From Bradyrhizobium sp. JYMT SZCCT0180 (GTDB lineage: Bacteria > Pseudomonadota > Alphaproteobacteria > Rhizobiales > Xanthobacteraceae): DNA of 64,000 bases. Below are positions 1 through 10,871 of the stretch, piece after piece (positions within the stretch are counted from its first letter, which is position 1; every line of letters begins with the position of its first letter). The position numbers were made by a program, and so were the translations under genes. The stretch lies in assembly GCF_018130165.1 (NCBI RefSeq), contig NZ_JAFCLZ010000019.1:62001-126000 (forward strand), read 5' to 3'. The notes under the pieces are model-generated. The model was not told the DNA's origin and ran no database searches. It saw only the letters and a list, made by a program, of their open reading frames with translations.

Positions 1-1
1 G

Positions 2-1951
2 AAGGCGGGACGGGAGTGGAAGGGGCTGTCGCCGTTCCAGCAGGAGAAGTCGCCGTCCTTCACGGTCAACGACCAGAAGGGTTTTTACCACGACTTCTCC
101 TCCGGCAAGCATGGCGACATCATCTCGTTTTTGATGGAGACCGAGGGCGTCGGTTTTACCGAGGCCGTCGAACGCCTCGCCTCGATGGCCGGCATGGCGC
201 TCCCTGCGGTAACGCCGGATGCGGCAAGGCACGAGCAGCGCCGCAAGACGCTGTACGACGTGATGGAGCTCGCCGCCAAATTCTTCGCCGACACGCTGGC
301 TTCGCGGGGCGGCGCCAAGGCGCGCGGCTATCTTGCCGACCGCGCGATTTCGCCGGCGACGCAGCTGCAATTTCGCATCGGCTACGCGTCCGGCGACCGC
401 TTTGCGCTGAAAGAATATCTGGGCGCACAGGGCATCCCGACCGAGGACATGGTCGAGGCCGGGCTGCTCAACGGCGGCGAAGATATCCCGGTGCCGTACG
501 ACAAATTCCGCGACCGCGTGATGTTTCCCATCACCGATGTCCGTAATCGCGTGATCGCCTTCGGCGGCCGGGCGCTGGAGAAGGACGTCCCCGCCAAATA
601 CATGAATTCGCCGGAAACCCCGCTGTTTCACAAGGGCGACAATCTCTACAACCTCGCCACCGCGCGGCAGGCCACGCATGACGGCGCCCCGCTGATCGTG
701 GTCGAAGGCTATGTCGACGTCATCGCGATGGTGACCACCGGCTTCAAGGCCAGCGTCGCACCTCTCGGCACCGCGCTGACCGAAAACCAGCTGATGCTGC
801 TGTGGAAGATGGTGGACGAGCCGATCCTTTGCTTTGACGGCGACAAGGCCGGCAAGAAAGCCGCGTGGCGCGCGGCTGATCTTGCGCTGCCGCATCTCAA
901 GCCCGGAAAGAGTCTGCGCTTTGCGCTGCTGCCCGAGGGACAGGACCCTGACGATCTCGCGCGCTCCGGCGGCCGCGCCGCGATCGAGGAAGTCATTTCA
1001 GCGGCGCGTGGTCTCGCCGATATCGTGTGGTCGCGCGAGATCGAAGGCGGCACCTTTGCAACGCCGGAGCGCCGCGCGGCGCTGGAGGCGCGGATCGGCG
1101 AACTCTCGAACGGCATCCGCGACGAAGTGGTGCGGCGCTATTATCGCCAGGATCTCTCCGAGCGGCTGCGCAACACCTTTGCGCCCGAAGGCGGCCGCGG
1201 CGGCTACGGCCGCGGCAATTTTGGAGGCGGCAATTTCGGCGGCGGACGCGCGAGCGAATCAGGCCGCCGTTTTGCCTCCCGCAGCTTCACCCCGGGCCCG
1301 GCGGGCCGGGCGGCGCCCTATGGCGGGCGCGGGCAGGCGGGCTCCGCCAGCCAGACCATCAACCGCGGCCCCTACCAGGCCGCGAGCCCCCAGCTTGCCA
1401 ACAGCCCGATCATGCGCGGCCAGCGCAGCGCGATGTCGCGCCGGGAAGCGCTGATTCTGCAGTCCCTGATCAACCACCCATGGCTGCTGCACGACCATCT
1501 GGAGGAGGTGGCGGCCCTGGAACTGGCCCATCCGGAGGCCAACAAGCTCCGCGCCGGTATTATTGCAGCCTTTGCCAGCGACCATCACCATTCGCCCGAT
1601 GTCGAAGAACAGGCCGAGAAAATGCGCGCCGATCTCGAAGCGCGCGGATTTTCGCAAGTTCTTCAAAGGGTTGGCAGCGCGATTACGACCGGGGCGGTGT
1701 GGGGCGTGCAAATCGGCGCCGCCCGCGAGGATGTTCTTTCCACCTGGCAGCAACTCGTTGCCTTGCATCAGAAAACGCACGCCCTACTTAGGGAAAAGAA
1801 GGATGCCGAGCTGGCCCTGGGCGAGGAGTCCAGCGAGGCCAATCTGGCGTGGTTAAAGGACGTCAGCGTCCGTTTGGAGTCGCTGGACGGCACCGAGGCC
1901 CTGATTGAGGGTTTTGGCGAGCTTTCAGGCCGGTTCCGGCAAAGCGTCTGA
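2..1951 (+). CDS. dnaG: DNA primase DnaG (5' end missing)
   Basis: Synthesises RNA primers at the replication fork. The reading frame is open from the window edge, so the start and the first zinc-ribbon Cys/His are outside. The visible N-terminus (GLSPFQQEKSPSF, then FYHDFSSGKHGDIISF) is the end of the CHC2 zinc-binding domain. The TOPRIM core follows, with the catalytic Glu in VVEGYVDVIAM and the acidic pair in CFDGDKAGKKAA. A Gly/Arg/Ser-rich, low-complexity linker (about 1190-1360) separates it from a C-terminal DnaB-interacting helical domain. The stop lies 254 bp before rpoD, the usual alphaproteobacterial dnaG-rpoD order, so the two are probably co-transcribed. Identity is certain; only the missing start limits it. 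Confidence 0.97.
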   Translation, partial: KAGREWKGLSPFQQEKSPSFTVNDQKGFYHDFSSGKHGDIISFLMETEGVGFTEAVERLASMAGMALPAVTPDAARHEQRRKTLYDVMELAAKFFADTLASRGGAKARGYLADRAISPATQLQFRIGYASGDRFALKEYLGAQGIPTEDMVEAGLLNGGEDIPVPYDKFRDRVMFPITDVRNRVIAFGGRALEKDVPAKYMNSPETPLFHKGDNLYNLATARQATHDGAPLIVVEGYVDVIAMVTTGFKASVAPLGTALTENQLMLLWKMVDEPILCFDGDKAGKKAAWRAADLALPHLKPGKSLRFALLPEGQDPDDLARSGGRAAIEEVISAARGLADIVWSREIEGGTFATPERRAALEARIGELSNGIRDEVVRRYYRQDLSERLRNTFAPEGGRGGYGRGNFGGGNFGGGRASESGRRFASRSFTPGPAGRAAPYGGRGQAGSASQTINRGPYQAASPQLANSPIMRGQRSAMSRREALILQSLINHPWLLHDHLEEVAALELAHPEANKLRAGIIAAFASDHHHSPDVEEQAEKMRADLEARGFSQVLQRVGSAITTGAVWGVQIGAAREDVLSTWQQLVALHQKTHALLREKKDAELALGEESSEANLAWLKDVSVRLESLDGTEALIEGFGELSGRFRQSV

Positions 1952-2205
1952 TTAAGCGTCAGATGAAAAAATGATGCGGACGGCTCGTGCCGGAGCCGTT
2001 AAAAGACTCGCCAAACCCATGGTTTGGCTGCAAAAACAGGGTTAAGCGAAGCTTAAGAGCCTTACGGCTAGTAGACATAACCGGCGAAACGGGGATTCGG
2101 GGTGGCGACAGTCTGCGCCGCCCTTTCCGCGTCGTGAGCAACTTTTGTTTTCTTTGCAGGTGCGGCGGCCGCATCCTGCATGAGCGCGTTTCGGGAGCTT
2201 GATGA

Positions 2206-4335
<2,130 letters not shown>

Positions 4336-4372
4336 TCGGCACGCGGATGGCCCAACGGCATCTCACCATTGC

Positions 4373-4399
4373 AATGGCGGCCTTCGTGGCCGCCATTTT
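4373..4399 (+). terminator. Rho-independent terminator after rpoD
   Basis: A perfect 10-bp stem (AATGGCGGCC / GGCCGCCATT) with the 5-base loop TTCGT ends in TTTT. It starts 38 bp after the rpoD stop and ends 60 bp before the next start. Confidence 0.8.
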
Positions 4400-4459
4400 C
4401 GTATGTACCGCACTGGTGTCGGCAATCCGCACGCGCTTCGCGCAACCCTGCGTACCGCG

Positions 4460-4840
4460 ATGAGCGGGCACCGCCTCGTCGTCTGGTACAACACGCGCTG
4501 TCCCGTCTGCGATGCCGGCATCGACTGGCAACGCAACAAGCTGCTGGCCGCCGTCCGCGCCGGCGACATTGAATTCAGGGACATCAACGAACAACCCGAA
4601 GCGCTCGCGAGTTACAGCGTCTCGCTCGATGATGTGCGCCGCCGGCTGCATGCGACGGACGAATCCGGCCGCCTGATCGTCGGCGCCGATGTCGCGATCG
4701 CGATCTGGCGTGTGACAAAAGGCGAGGGCTGGCTGGCGTCACTGTTCGGCAACCGGCTGATGCTGCCGGTGACACGGTTCGCCTATGACCGATTTGCCGA
4801 TCTCCTGTTCGCGTGGAACAGGCGCAAAGGCCATTGGTGA
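4460..4840 (+). CDS. DCC-family thiol-disulfide oxidoreductase-like protein (DUF393)
   Basis: A small cytoplasmic protein of the DCC family, whose name comes from a conserved Asp-Cys-Cys-type N-terminal motif. Here the motif reads WYNTRCPVCDAGIDW, with a CPVC thioredoxin-like pair near residue 15. A basic C-terminal half follows (FAYDRFADLLFAWNRRKGHW). The family is assumed to be redox-active, but no substrate is established. The ATG at 4460 gives 126 residues, the normal family length. An in-frame ATG at 4403 is possible but would place the start only a few bases after the rpoD terminator. The gene stands alone between that terminator and a repeat element. Confidence 0.75.
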   Translation: MSGHRLVVWYNTRCPVCDAGIDWQRNKLLAAVRAGDIEFRDINEQPEALASYSVSLDDVRRRLHATDESGRLIVGADVAIAIWRVTKGEGWLASLFGNRLMLPVTRFAYDRFADLLFAWNRRKGHW

Positions 4841-4849
4841 GGGCGGAGG

Positions 4850-4978
4850 TGCGCTCCCTCTCCCGCTTGCGGGGGAGGGCTGGGGTGGGGGTGTCTCCGC
4901 GAGTCACACTCTTCGTGGGGAGAGAGCCCCCACCCGGCGCTTCGCGCCGACCTCCCCCGCAAGCGGGAGAGGTGCACC
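4850..4978. repeat. Long imperfect inverted repeat (intergenic palindromic element)
   Basis: The left arm contains CTCTCCCGCTTGCGGGGGAG and the right arm contains CTCCCCCGCAAGCGGGAGAG in mirror orientation. An inner pair, GGGTGGGGGT and CCCCCACCCG, surrounds a central unpaired segment. The whole unit can fold into a long cruciform or hairpin. It lies between two convergent genes and resembles dispersed intergenic palindromes common in Bradyrhizobiaceae. No ORF of interest lies inside. Confidence 0.7.
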
Positions 4979-5012
4979 GAGTCTGAGGACAGGCCGGGTG
5001 ATGTACCCGCGA

Positions 5013-5249
5013 TTACTTCTTCTTCGCCCCAACCCGGCTGATGCTCTTGATCTCCAGCGGCGTGCGGCCGGATTTCTCGGCGATCTCGCGGTCCTGCTCG
5101 AGGATGAACGCACGCGCCGGCTCGTCGCCGTCGAGCCCGCCGAGCAATTCGGCAGGCACGCGCCGGTTGGAGCGCTGCGAGTCGTCTTCATAGACGACAT
5201 TGAAGAAGGCAAACTCGCCTTTGGGATTGGTCCCGGGTTTCTTGGCCAT
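5013..5249 (-). CDS. Conserved small hypothetical protein (78 aa)
   Basis: A hydrophilic 78-residue protein starting MAKKPGTNPKGEFAFFNV and ending in a basic VGAKKK tail. It has no signal peptide or membrane segment. The middle is rich in Asp/Glu and Arg (DDSQRSNRRVPAELLGG, then ILEQDREIAEKSG). The ATG at 5249 is the only sensible start. I recall similar short proteins in rhizobial genomes but assign no function. GC and codon use match the host, unlike the AT-richer island on its left flank. Confidence 0.65.
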   Translation of the reverse strand: MAKKPGTNPKGEFAFFNVVYEDDSQRSNRRVPAELLGGLDGDEPARAFILEQDREIAEKSGRTPLEIKSISRVGAKKK

Positions 5250-5554
5250 GCGGGCTTTTGGTCGATAAGGACGGGGTTGTCAAAGAGAAATGCGTATTGG
5301 TATGGGCAACGACTTACACTGGGAACAAGTTGATGCGAGGAGCTGTGGCTGAAGCATCCGTCAAGGTCGCAGGACCTCAGCAGCTTTTGGGTAACGGAAT
5401 GCGGCTTCGCGTTTGCCAGCCGCATTGACTAGGTCTTCATAAAAGGCAGCGGTCCGGCTTCCAAGGCCGCGGCCTGTTGGTGCGATTTCCTCTCGCCCAA
5501 GTGCAGTCGCCGTCGAACTGCCGGTTCATCCATTCATATCCCTATTGACGTCAG
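5250..5554. other. Gene-poor interval at the edge of the AT-rich island
   Basis: I find no convincing gene, tRNA or repeat here. Base composition falls toward its right end, where the low-GC ATPase gene begins. It should contain the promoter of the small minus-strand gene and that of the ATPase. Confidence 0.4.
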
Positions 5555-7667
5555 ATGGATGCAAGTAAAGATTGTTATCGATTCAACTTGGGGATGAAGA
5601 TGGCGGTCAAAGGAAAAATTCGCGAGGACGTATTCAACGTCCATATCCGGGTAAACCCGGCTGAACTCGAGGTGTTGCAGCCGTTTCTCTTCGATTTTGA
5701 CGTCAACTACGGACGCAAGATAAATGCCGCGAATACAACCCTCTCCGCTTATTTGCTGCAACCCCATCGGCTACTGGAGACAACATTCGGTTTCCAAGAC
5801 GAACTCCTGCTCGTCGTCTCCGGTCATCATTCCATTCAGCCTCGAACGATGCAGGCGATTGAGCAAATTTATTCCGAGCAACCCTTTCGCGGCAGAGCGG
5901 ACCCGCTCTCATTTATCTTAGTTAGCGCGGATCAAATGTCGAACAATGGATCGACTCATATCTAGGAGACCATCCGCAGTTCAGAAGTCCGATCGTGATC
6001 TTTAAGGAAAACGCCGTTGCTGCAAGCGAAGATCGTTGGTTTGTGCGGAACAAGCTCTCAACACAGCTCTTTGCTCGCGACATTTTCGATTATCAGCTTC
6101 CACTAGACAATGACATGTTCTTCTTTGGTCGTGGAAGAATAGTCGATGAAATCTTGGACACGATCAGGAAATCTCAGAACACCGGTCTCTTTGGATTACG
6201 CAAAACTGGAAAGACGTCGCTTCTCTATAAGATTTTACGGACGTGCCAAGAGAATAAAATAGCGAACGCGATCTATGTCGATTGCAAGCGGCCGAATATT
6301 AGGCAGATGACTTGGCGAGAACTATTGGATCACGTTACAGAAGGATTATCGAAATCGCTGAATCGTCAGAAAATTCGATTCAGGGCAAAGACCACGTTGC
6401 GCGGTTTGAAAATCTTCTGTCCTCATGCCCCAAAGACAAAAAACTCGCGATAATTTTTGATGAGATCGAGTTTATCTCGCCACTCTCGCAATTGGATACA
6501 CATTGGAGGCGAGACTACATCGATTTTTGGCAGACACTTTGGTCTGTCCAAAGTGAAATTCGAAAGCTGTCGATCGTGATCGCAGGTGTAAATCCATACA
6601 TGTGTGAGATTGATCTCATCGACGGTGTGCAGAATCCAATGTTCGGGATTGTAAAGGACGTGATGCTAACCGGGCTCCGGACCGAAGATACCCATTCAAT
6701 GATTAGGAGGATGGGTAGGCAAATCGGTCTGACTTACGAAGATTCTGCGCTTGATTATCTCCAGCAACGCTATGGTGGCCATCCGCTCTTAACTAGAATG
6801 GCTTGCAGTTTTACTAATAAGGCGATCGTGCGGGAAGAGCTTGAGAGACCAATTTCCATCTCTAAAGATCGGCTCGTTAAGGAAGAGGTTCAGAGGGAAA
6901 GCGATCTGCAGTTCTATTGCCGTCACGTCGTTTCTGAACTGAAGCAGTTTTATGGCATTGAGTATGAGTTGTTGGAGAAAATCTCCCGGGGCGAAATCGT
7001 GGATTTTCTGGAGTTTGCGGCCGAGCCAGAGTTTATCAAGCATCTGAAGGGATACGGATTGATCGGTGTAGATAAATCTGGTCGACCAGATTTTCGAATA
7101 CCGGTCATCAAAAGATACATCGCATTTGAGTCGGCGCGACAGCGTAAGTCAGGAGAATTGCGGACGATGGTGGCTGAGCTCGATCGAATAGATTGGCTTG
7201 AGCGACGTAAAGATGGAATCTTGCGCGATATGAAGCAGTTTCTAAAATCGTGTGATGTCATGGGGAAGATCGGTCTGTATGGTGCCCCATACATCGTGGA
7301 GGCTGACCAATTTGCGTCTATTAAAGTCTGCCGCAGTTGGAGTGACTTCACGTCGTTTATCAATTCGATGAACCAAACATTTGTTGAGCCAATCGATGCA
7401 ATGAAAGGAAAGAAGTTTTTCTATTCCGACATGCCAAATCATTTCCCCTACCTGTTTGATGCATTTTCGAGGATTCGACTTCTTAGAAATAATGCCGACC
7501 ACCTTCGCCTTCGTCAGAGTGTTGAGCTGGACCTAGCCAAGATGCTGGAGACCGATTTGTTTGGCACGAGACTGACCTCCCTTCGCGAGCCTTGGTTCAT
7601 GTTGCAACAGATTTGCCTAGACGAGACATTCGCGTCAGTACAGTATGAAAAAAATAGCCTTGGATAA
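5555..7667 (+). pseudogene. Frameshifted P-loop ATPase with C-terminal HEPN-like RNxxxH motif
   Basis: One coding sequence of about 700 codons is spread over three frames: 5555-~5935, ~5935-~6380, then to 7667. Restoring one A in CAAATG near 5935 and one in CAGAAAATT near 6375 joins them without loss. The restored protein has an N-terminal alpha/beta segment of unknown fold, then FFGRGRIVDEIL, Walker A GLRKTGKTSLL (about 6196-6230) and Walker B LAIIFDEIEFISP (about 6444-6480). This is the ATPase_2/STAND-like pattern. The C-terminus holds RNNADH (7485-7502), matching the RNxxxH signature of HEPN ribonucleases. GC is clearly lower than the flanks, which points to horizontal transfer. It could be a dead defence gene or an intact gene with sequencing indels. 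The function as an abortive-infection effector is inference. Confidence 0.7.
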
Positions 7668-7801
7668 GGGCGAAACTCGTTCATCGCGCCGCTGGTCATG
7701 TGGGCCTCTCCTCGAGAAGCAAGCTGGTGTCGATACGAGAGGAGGGAGCTTAGTAAGGGTGCGCAAACTAAAAATCACACTGCCCGCATTGCGCACACCC
7801 C

Positions 7802-8743
7802 CTACGGCGCCACCAACTCCACCCTTCTGTTCAACGCCCGCCCAGCCTCACTCGCATTCGACCCCACCGGCGACAGATGTGCCACGCCCGCGGTGCGCAG
7901 CCGTGGCGCGCCGATATGATACGTCTTCACCAGCTCTTCGGCGATCGCTTCGGCGCGGCGGCGGGAGAGGTCGAGGTTGTAGGTGTAGGGGCCCTGGCTG
8001 TCGGTGTGGCCGACGATGAAGACGCTGAGCGCGACCTGAGAGGCCAGCAGCTTTGCGATCTGTTCGAGGGTGGGGCGGCTCTCGGGCCGGATGATCGCCT
8101 TGTCGGTGTCGAAGTAGATGCCGTAAAGCGCGACGCGGCCGGTCTCGCGCAGGCCCTTCTCCATGACAGTCGCATCCACCATCTTGTTCTCGATCGCGCC
8201 GAGTTCAGCGATCGTGAGCTGCGCGTAGATATCGCGGTTGTTCTCGCTGACGACGACGCTGGCATAAATCTCGCGGCCGTTCTCGCGCTTGTGCACCGAA
8301 AAGTAATGGTAGTTGAAACCGTCCACCCACATCTGCGGGATCGGCAGCGCCTCGATCGCCTCGGTGAAGGGAATGCCGCCGCAGGCTTCGGTGTCGCAGC
8401 TCAGCAGCGTCTCGAATCCGGCTTTTGTCAGCTGCGTCTCGAAATTCCGCGAGACTTCTACAATCGATGGGCCGGGACTGGTGCGATAGGCGATGCGGGT
8501 GATGCGGCCTTCGAGGCGCGGCGTATCCGATGGCTTGCCGTCCTTGAAGGGGGCCGCCTGCATCCGCGCGACATCGAAATTCTTCACCTGATGCCCTGAT
8601 ATCACGCTGCCGGCGAAACGGCCGATGCCGGGAAAATCCTTCGAGCCCGCGACATCGCGGGTCTGCGCCAGGGCCGCGGCCGGCGCGAGCAAAAAGGCGA
8701 GCAAAACGAGGAGCGGCTTGATGATCGCGTGGGGAAGGGCCAT
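7802..8743 (-). CDS. OmpA-family periplasmic/outer-membrane protein
   Basis: Starts MALPHAIIKPLLVLLAFLLAPAAALAQT, a clear Sec signal peptide cleaved after ALA. A longer start at 8797 exists but would bury that signal. The middle (about residues 30-190) is a DUF4892-like domain with a Cys pair (LLSCDTEACGG). The C-terminal 110 residues are an OmpA peptidoglycan-binding domain: YFDTDKAIIRPESRPTL, then VGHTDSQGPYTYNLDLSRRRAEAI, with the Asp and Arg that grip diaminopimelate. It is likely to tether the outer membrane to peptidoglycan. It is divergent from the lytic transglycosylases on the plus strand. Confidence 0.85.
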   Translation of the reverse strand: MALPHAIIKPLLVLLAFLLAPAAALAQTRDVAGSKDFPGIGRFAGSVISGHQVKNFDVARMQAAPFKDGKPSDTPRLEGRITRIAYRTSPGPSIVEVSRNFETQLTKAGFETLLSCDTEACGGIPFTEAIEALPIPQMWVDGFNYHYFSVHKRENGREIYASVVVSENNRDIYAQLTIAELGAIENKMVDATVMEKGLRETGRVALYGIYFDTDKAIIRPESRPTLEQIAKLLASQVALSVFIVGHTDSQGPYTYNLDLSRRRAEAIAEELVKTYHIGAPRLRTAGVAHLSPVGSNASEAGRALNRRVELVAP

Positions 8744-8871
8744 TCGGAAAATCTCTGCATTTTTGGGAAAGATACCGGCCAAGCGGCCTTGCCGCAACGC
8801 TCGAAGCGCGGCGGCAGACGTGCTAGAAGCAGACCTGATTTTCCGGCACCCACACTGAAGATGGTTTCCCC

Positions 8872-9675
8872 ATGCACTTCTTTCGCCATGCCTTTGCCTT
8901 CTGCTCCCTTGTTCTCGCCGTTTTCTTCGCGTCTCTCCCGCAAGCCAATGCCGCGCAATGCGGCAACTCCGCCGCCGGCTTCGATGCCTGGAAGCAGTCG
9001 TTCGCCGGCGAAGCGCGGGCCAAGGGCATCAGCGCCGCGACCGTCCAGGCCATGATGGCGACGAATTATGCGCAGGCGACCATCAACGCCGACCGCGGCC
9101 AGCGCAGTTTTCAGCTGTCGCTTGAGCAGTTTCTCGCCAAGCGTGGCGCCAACGCGATCGTCGCCAAGGGGCGCCAATTGAAGAACTCGCAGGCCGCACT
9201 GTTTTCTTCCATCCAGCAGCGTTACGGCGTGCCGCCGGGACCGCTGCTCGCGATCTGGGGCATGGAGACCGGGTTCGGCGCCGTGCGCGGCAACCAGAAT
9301 ATGCTCGCCTCGATCACGACGCTGGCCTATGACTGCCGGCGCACGGCCTATTTCACCGAGCACCTTTACGCGGCGCTGCAGTTGATCGATCGCGGCGTGC
9401 TCTCGCCGAACCAGCGCGGCTCCATGCACGGCGAAGTCGGCCAGACCCAGTTCATGCCCAAGGCCATCCTGGCCTATGGCACCGGCAATCTGGAAAACTC
9501 CGCCAACGCGCTGAGCTCGGCCGCGAATTTCCTCAAAGCCCATGGCTGGCGCGCCGGCGCCGGCTACCAGCCCGGCGAACCCAACTTCGCCGCCATCCAG
9601 GCCTGGAACGCCGCGGGGGTCTATCAGAAGGCGATCGCGCTGATGGGCCGGCAGATCGATGGGGGGAGTGAGTGA
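8872..9675 (+). CDS. Lytic murein transglycosylase (MltB-type), copy 1
   Basis: Cleaves the MurNAc-GlcNAc bond of peptidoglycan in the periplasm. The Sec signal peptide is MHFFRHAFAFCSLVLAVF...QANA. The family core follows: QQRYGVPPGPLLAIWGMETGFGA, with Glu of METGFG as the catalytic acid, then the SLT_2 block GEVGQTQFMPKAILAYG. At 267 residues it lacks the C-terminal peptidoglycan-binding domain of larger MltB proteins. It is a paralogue of the next gene and shares its architecture. The two are separated by a palindromic repeat, so they are probably an old tandem duplication. Confidence 0.9.
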   Translation: MHFFRHAFAFCSLVLAVFFASLPQANAAQCGNSAAGFDAWKQSFAGEARAKGISAATVQAMMATNYAQATINADRGQRSFQLSLEQFLAKRGANAIVAKGRQLKNSQAALFSSIQQRYGVPPGPLLAIWGMETGFGAVRGNQNMLASITTLAYDCRRTAYFTEHLYAALQLIDRGVLSPNQRGSMHGEVGQTQFMPKAILAYGTGNLENSANALSSAANFLKAHGWRAGAGYQPGEPNFAAIQAWNAAGVYQKAIALMGRQIDGGSE

Positions 9676-9691
9676 GGGCAACCTCTCTCCA

Positions 9692-9783
9692 CCGTCATGC
9701 CCGGGCTTGACCCGGGCATCCACGTCTTCCTCTCCTCTTGAGCCAAAGACGTGGATGGCCGGGACAAGCCCGGCCATGACGAG
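9692..9783. repeat. RPE-like inverted repeat between transglycosylase genes
   Basis: The left arm GTCATGCCCGGGCTTGACCC and the right arm, ending AAGCCCGGCCATGAC, are imperfect mirror copies. An inner CACGTCTTC/AAGACGTG pair allows a long hairpin. The same core (GGGCTTGACCCGG next to CATCCACG) recurs at 13740 and, in variants, at 12171 and 17270. Confidence 0.8.
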
Positions 9784-9867
9784 AAGAGAGAGCGTCGCGA
9801 TGTCCTCTCCTCCACACCCTCATCTCATGGCATGATCGACTCAACCTGGACGTTACAAGGGATTCGC

Positions 9868-10674
9868 ATGCGCAAGTTTTGTCTGGCCGTTTTGTTCGGC
9901 GCCGTCATTGCCGCCAGCCCCGCTCACGCCGCCCGCTGCGGCGGCGATTTCAATACCTTCGTGGCGGCGATATCGCAGGAAGCCGCCGCCGCCGGCGTTT
10001 CGCAGGGCGTGATTTCGCAGGCGCTGTCGGGCGTGACGCAGGATCCGGCGGTGCTGGCCTTTGACCGGCGCCAGCGCGGCACCTTCAACAAGACGTTCGA
10101 GCAGTATGTCTCGACCCGCGTCGGGCCCGGGCGGATCAAGATGGGGCGGCAGATGCTGCTGAAGCACGCCTCGCTGCTGTCGCGGATCGAGAAGCAGTAC
10201 GGCGTGCCGCCGGAGATCATCGTCGCGATCTGGGGGCTGGAATCCGATTTCGGCAAGGGCGACGTCGGCAAGATGCCGGTCGTCCGCACGCTCGCCACCA
10301 TGGCGCATGATTGCCGCCGCACCGAACTGTTCCAGGGCGAACTGATCGCCGCGCTGAAGATCGTGCAGCGCGGCGACCTGCCGCTGCGCGACATGGTCGG
10401 CGCCTTCGCCGGCGAAATCGGCCAGACGCAATTCCTGCCGTCATCCTACATCAAATACGGCGTCGATTTCGACGGCAACGGCCACGTCGACCTGCGCCAC
10501 AGCGTCCCCGACGTGCTCGCCTCCACCGCCAACCTGCTGCACGTCTCCGGCTTCAAGCCCGGCGCGCCCTATAGCGAAGGCACGCCGAACTTCGAAGCGA
10601 TGCGCGAGTGGAACCGAGCCACGATCTATCGCAAGACGATCGGCTATTTCGCGGATCAATTGGTAGGGCGGTAG
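9868..10674 (+). CDS. Lytic murein transglycosylase (MltB-type), copy 2
   Basis: Same fold and reaction as the preceding gene. The signal peptide MRKFCLAVLFGAVIAASPAHAA requires the ATG at 9868. An upstream in-frame start at 9751 runs through the repeat element and is unlikely. Catalytic region: EKQYGVPPEIIVAIWGLESDFGKG (catalytic Glu in GLESDFG), followed by GEIGQTQFLPSSYIKYGVDFDGNGHVDL. The protein has 268 residues. FDGNGHVDL resembles the loop that binds calcium in MltB/Slt35 (family knowledge). Confidence 0.9.
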   Translation: MRKFCLAVLFGAVIAASPAHAARCGGDFNTFVAAISQEAAAAGVSQGVISQALSGVTQDPAVLAFDRRQRGTFNKTFEQYVSTRVGPGRIKMGRQMLLKHASLLSRIEKQYGVPPEIIVAIWGLESDFGKGDVGKMPVVRTLATMAHDCRRTELFQGELIAALKIVQRGDLPLRDMVGAFAGEIGQTQFLPSSYIKYGVDFDGNGHVDLRHSVPDVLASTANLLHVSGFKPGAPYSEGTPNFEAMREWNRATIYRKTIGYFADQLVGR

Positions 10675-10691
10675 GTCGCGCCACGCGCACA

Positions 10692-10790
10692 GCCCTCATC
10701 CTGAGGAGGCCGCGAAGCGGCCGTCTCGAAGGATGGGCCACGGGCTGCATGGTTCGAGACGCCCGCGGTGCGGGCTCCTCACCATGAGGG
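10692..10790. repeat. Palindromic intergenic repeat (CCCTCATCCTGAGGAGG type)
   Basis: Outer arms CCCTCATCCTGAGGAG and CTCCTCACCATGAGGG pair imperfectly. Inner arms are CGTCTCGAA/TTCGAGACG and a GCCGCGAAGCGGC hairpin. This is a second repeat family, distinct from the GGGCTTGACCC elements. Confidence 0.7.
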
Positions 10791-10871
10791 ATATTCCTGG
10801 GTAGGGTGGCTTCCGTGAAGGGGCGCCGTGGCGCTGAACGCAACGGGGCCTGGACGCGACTACCCGACTCC

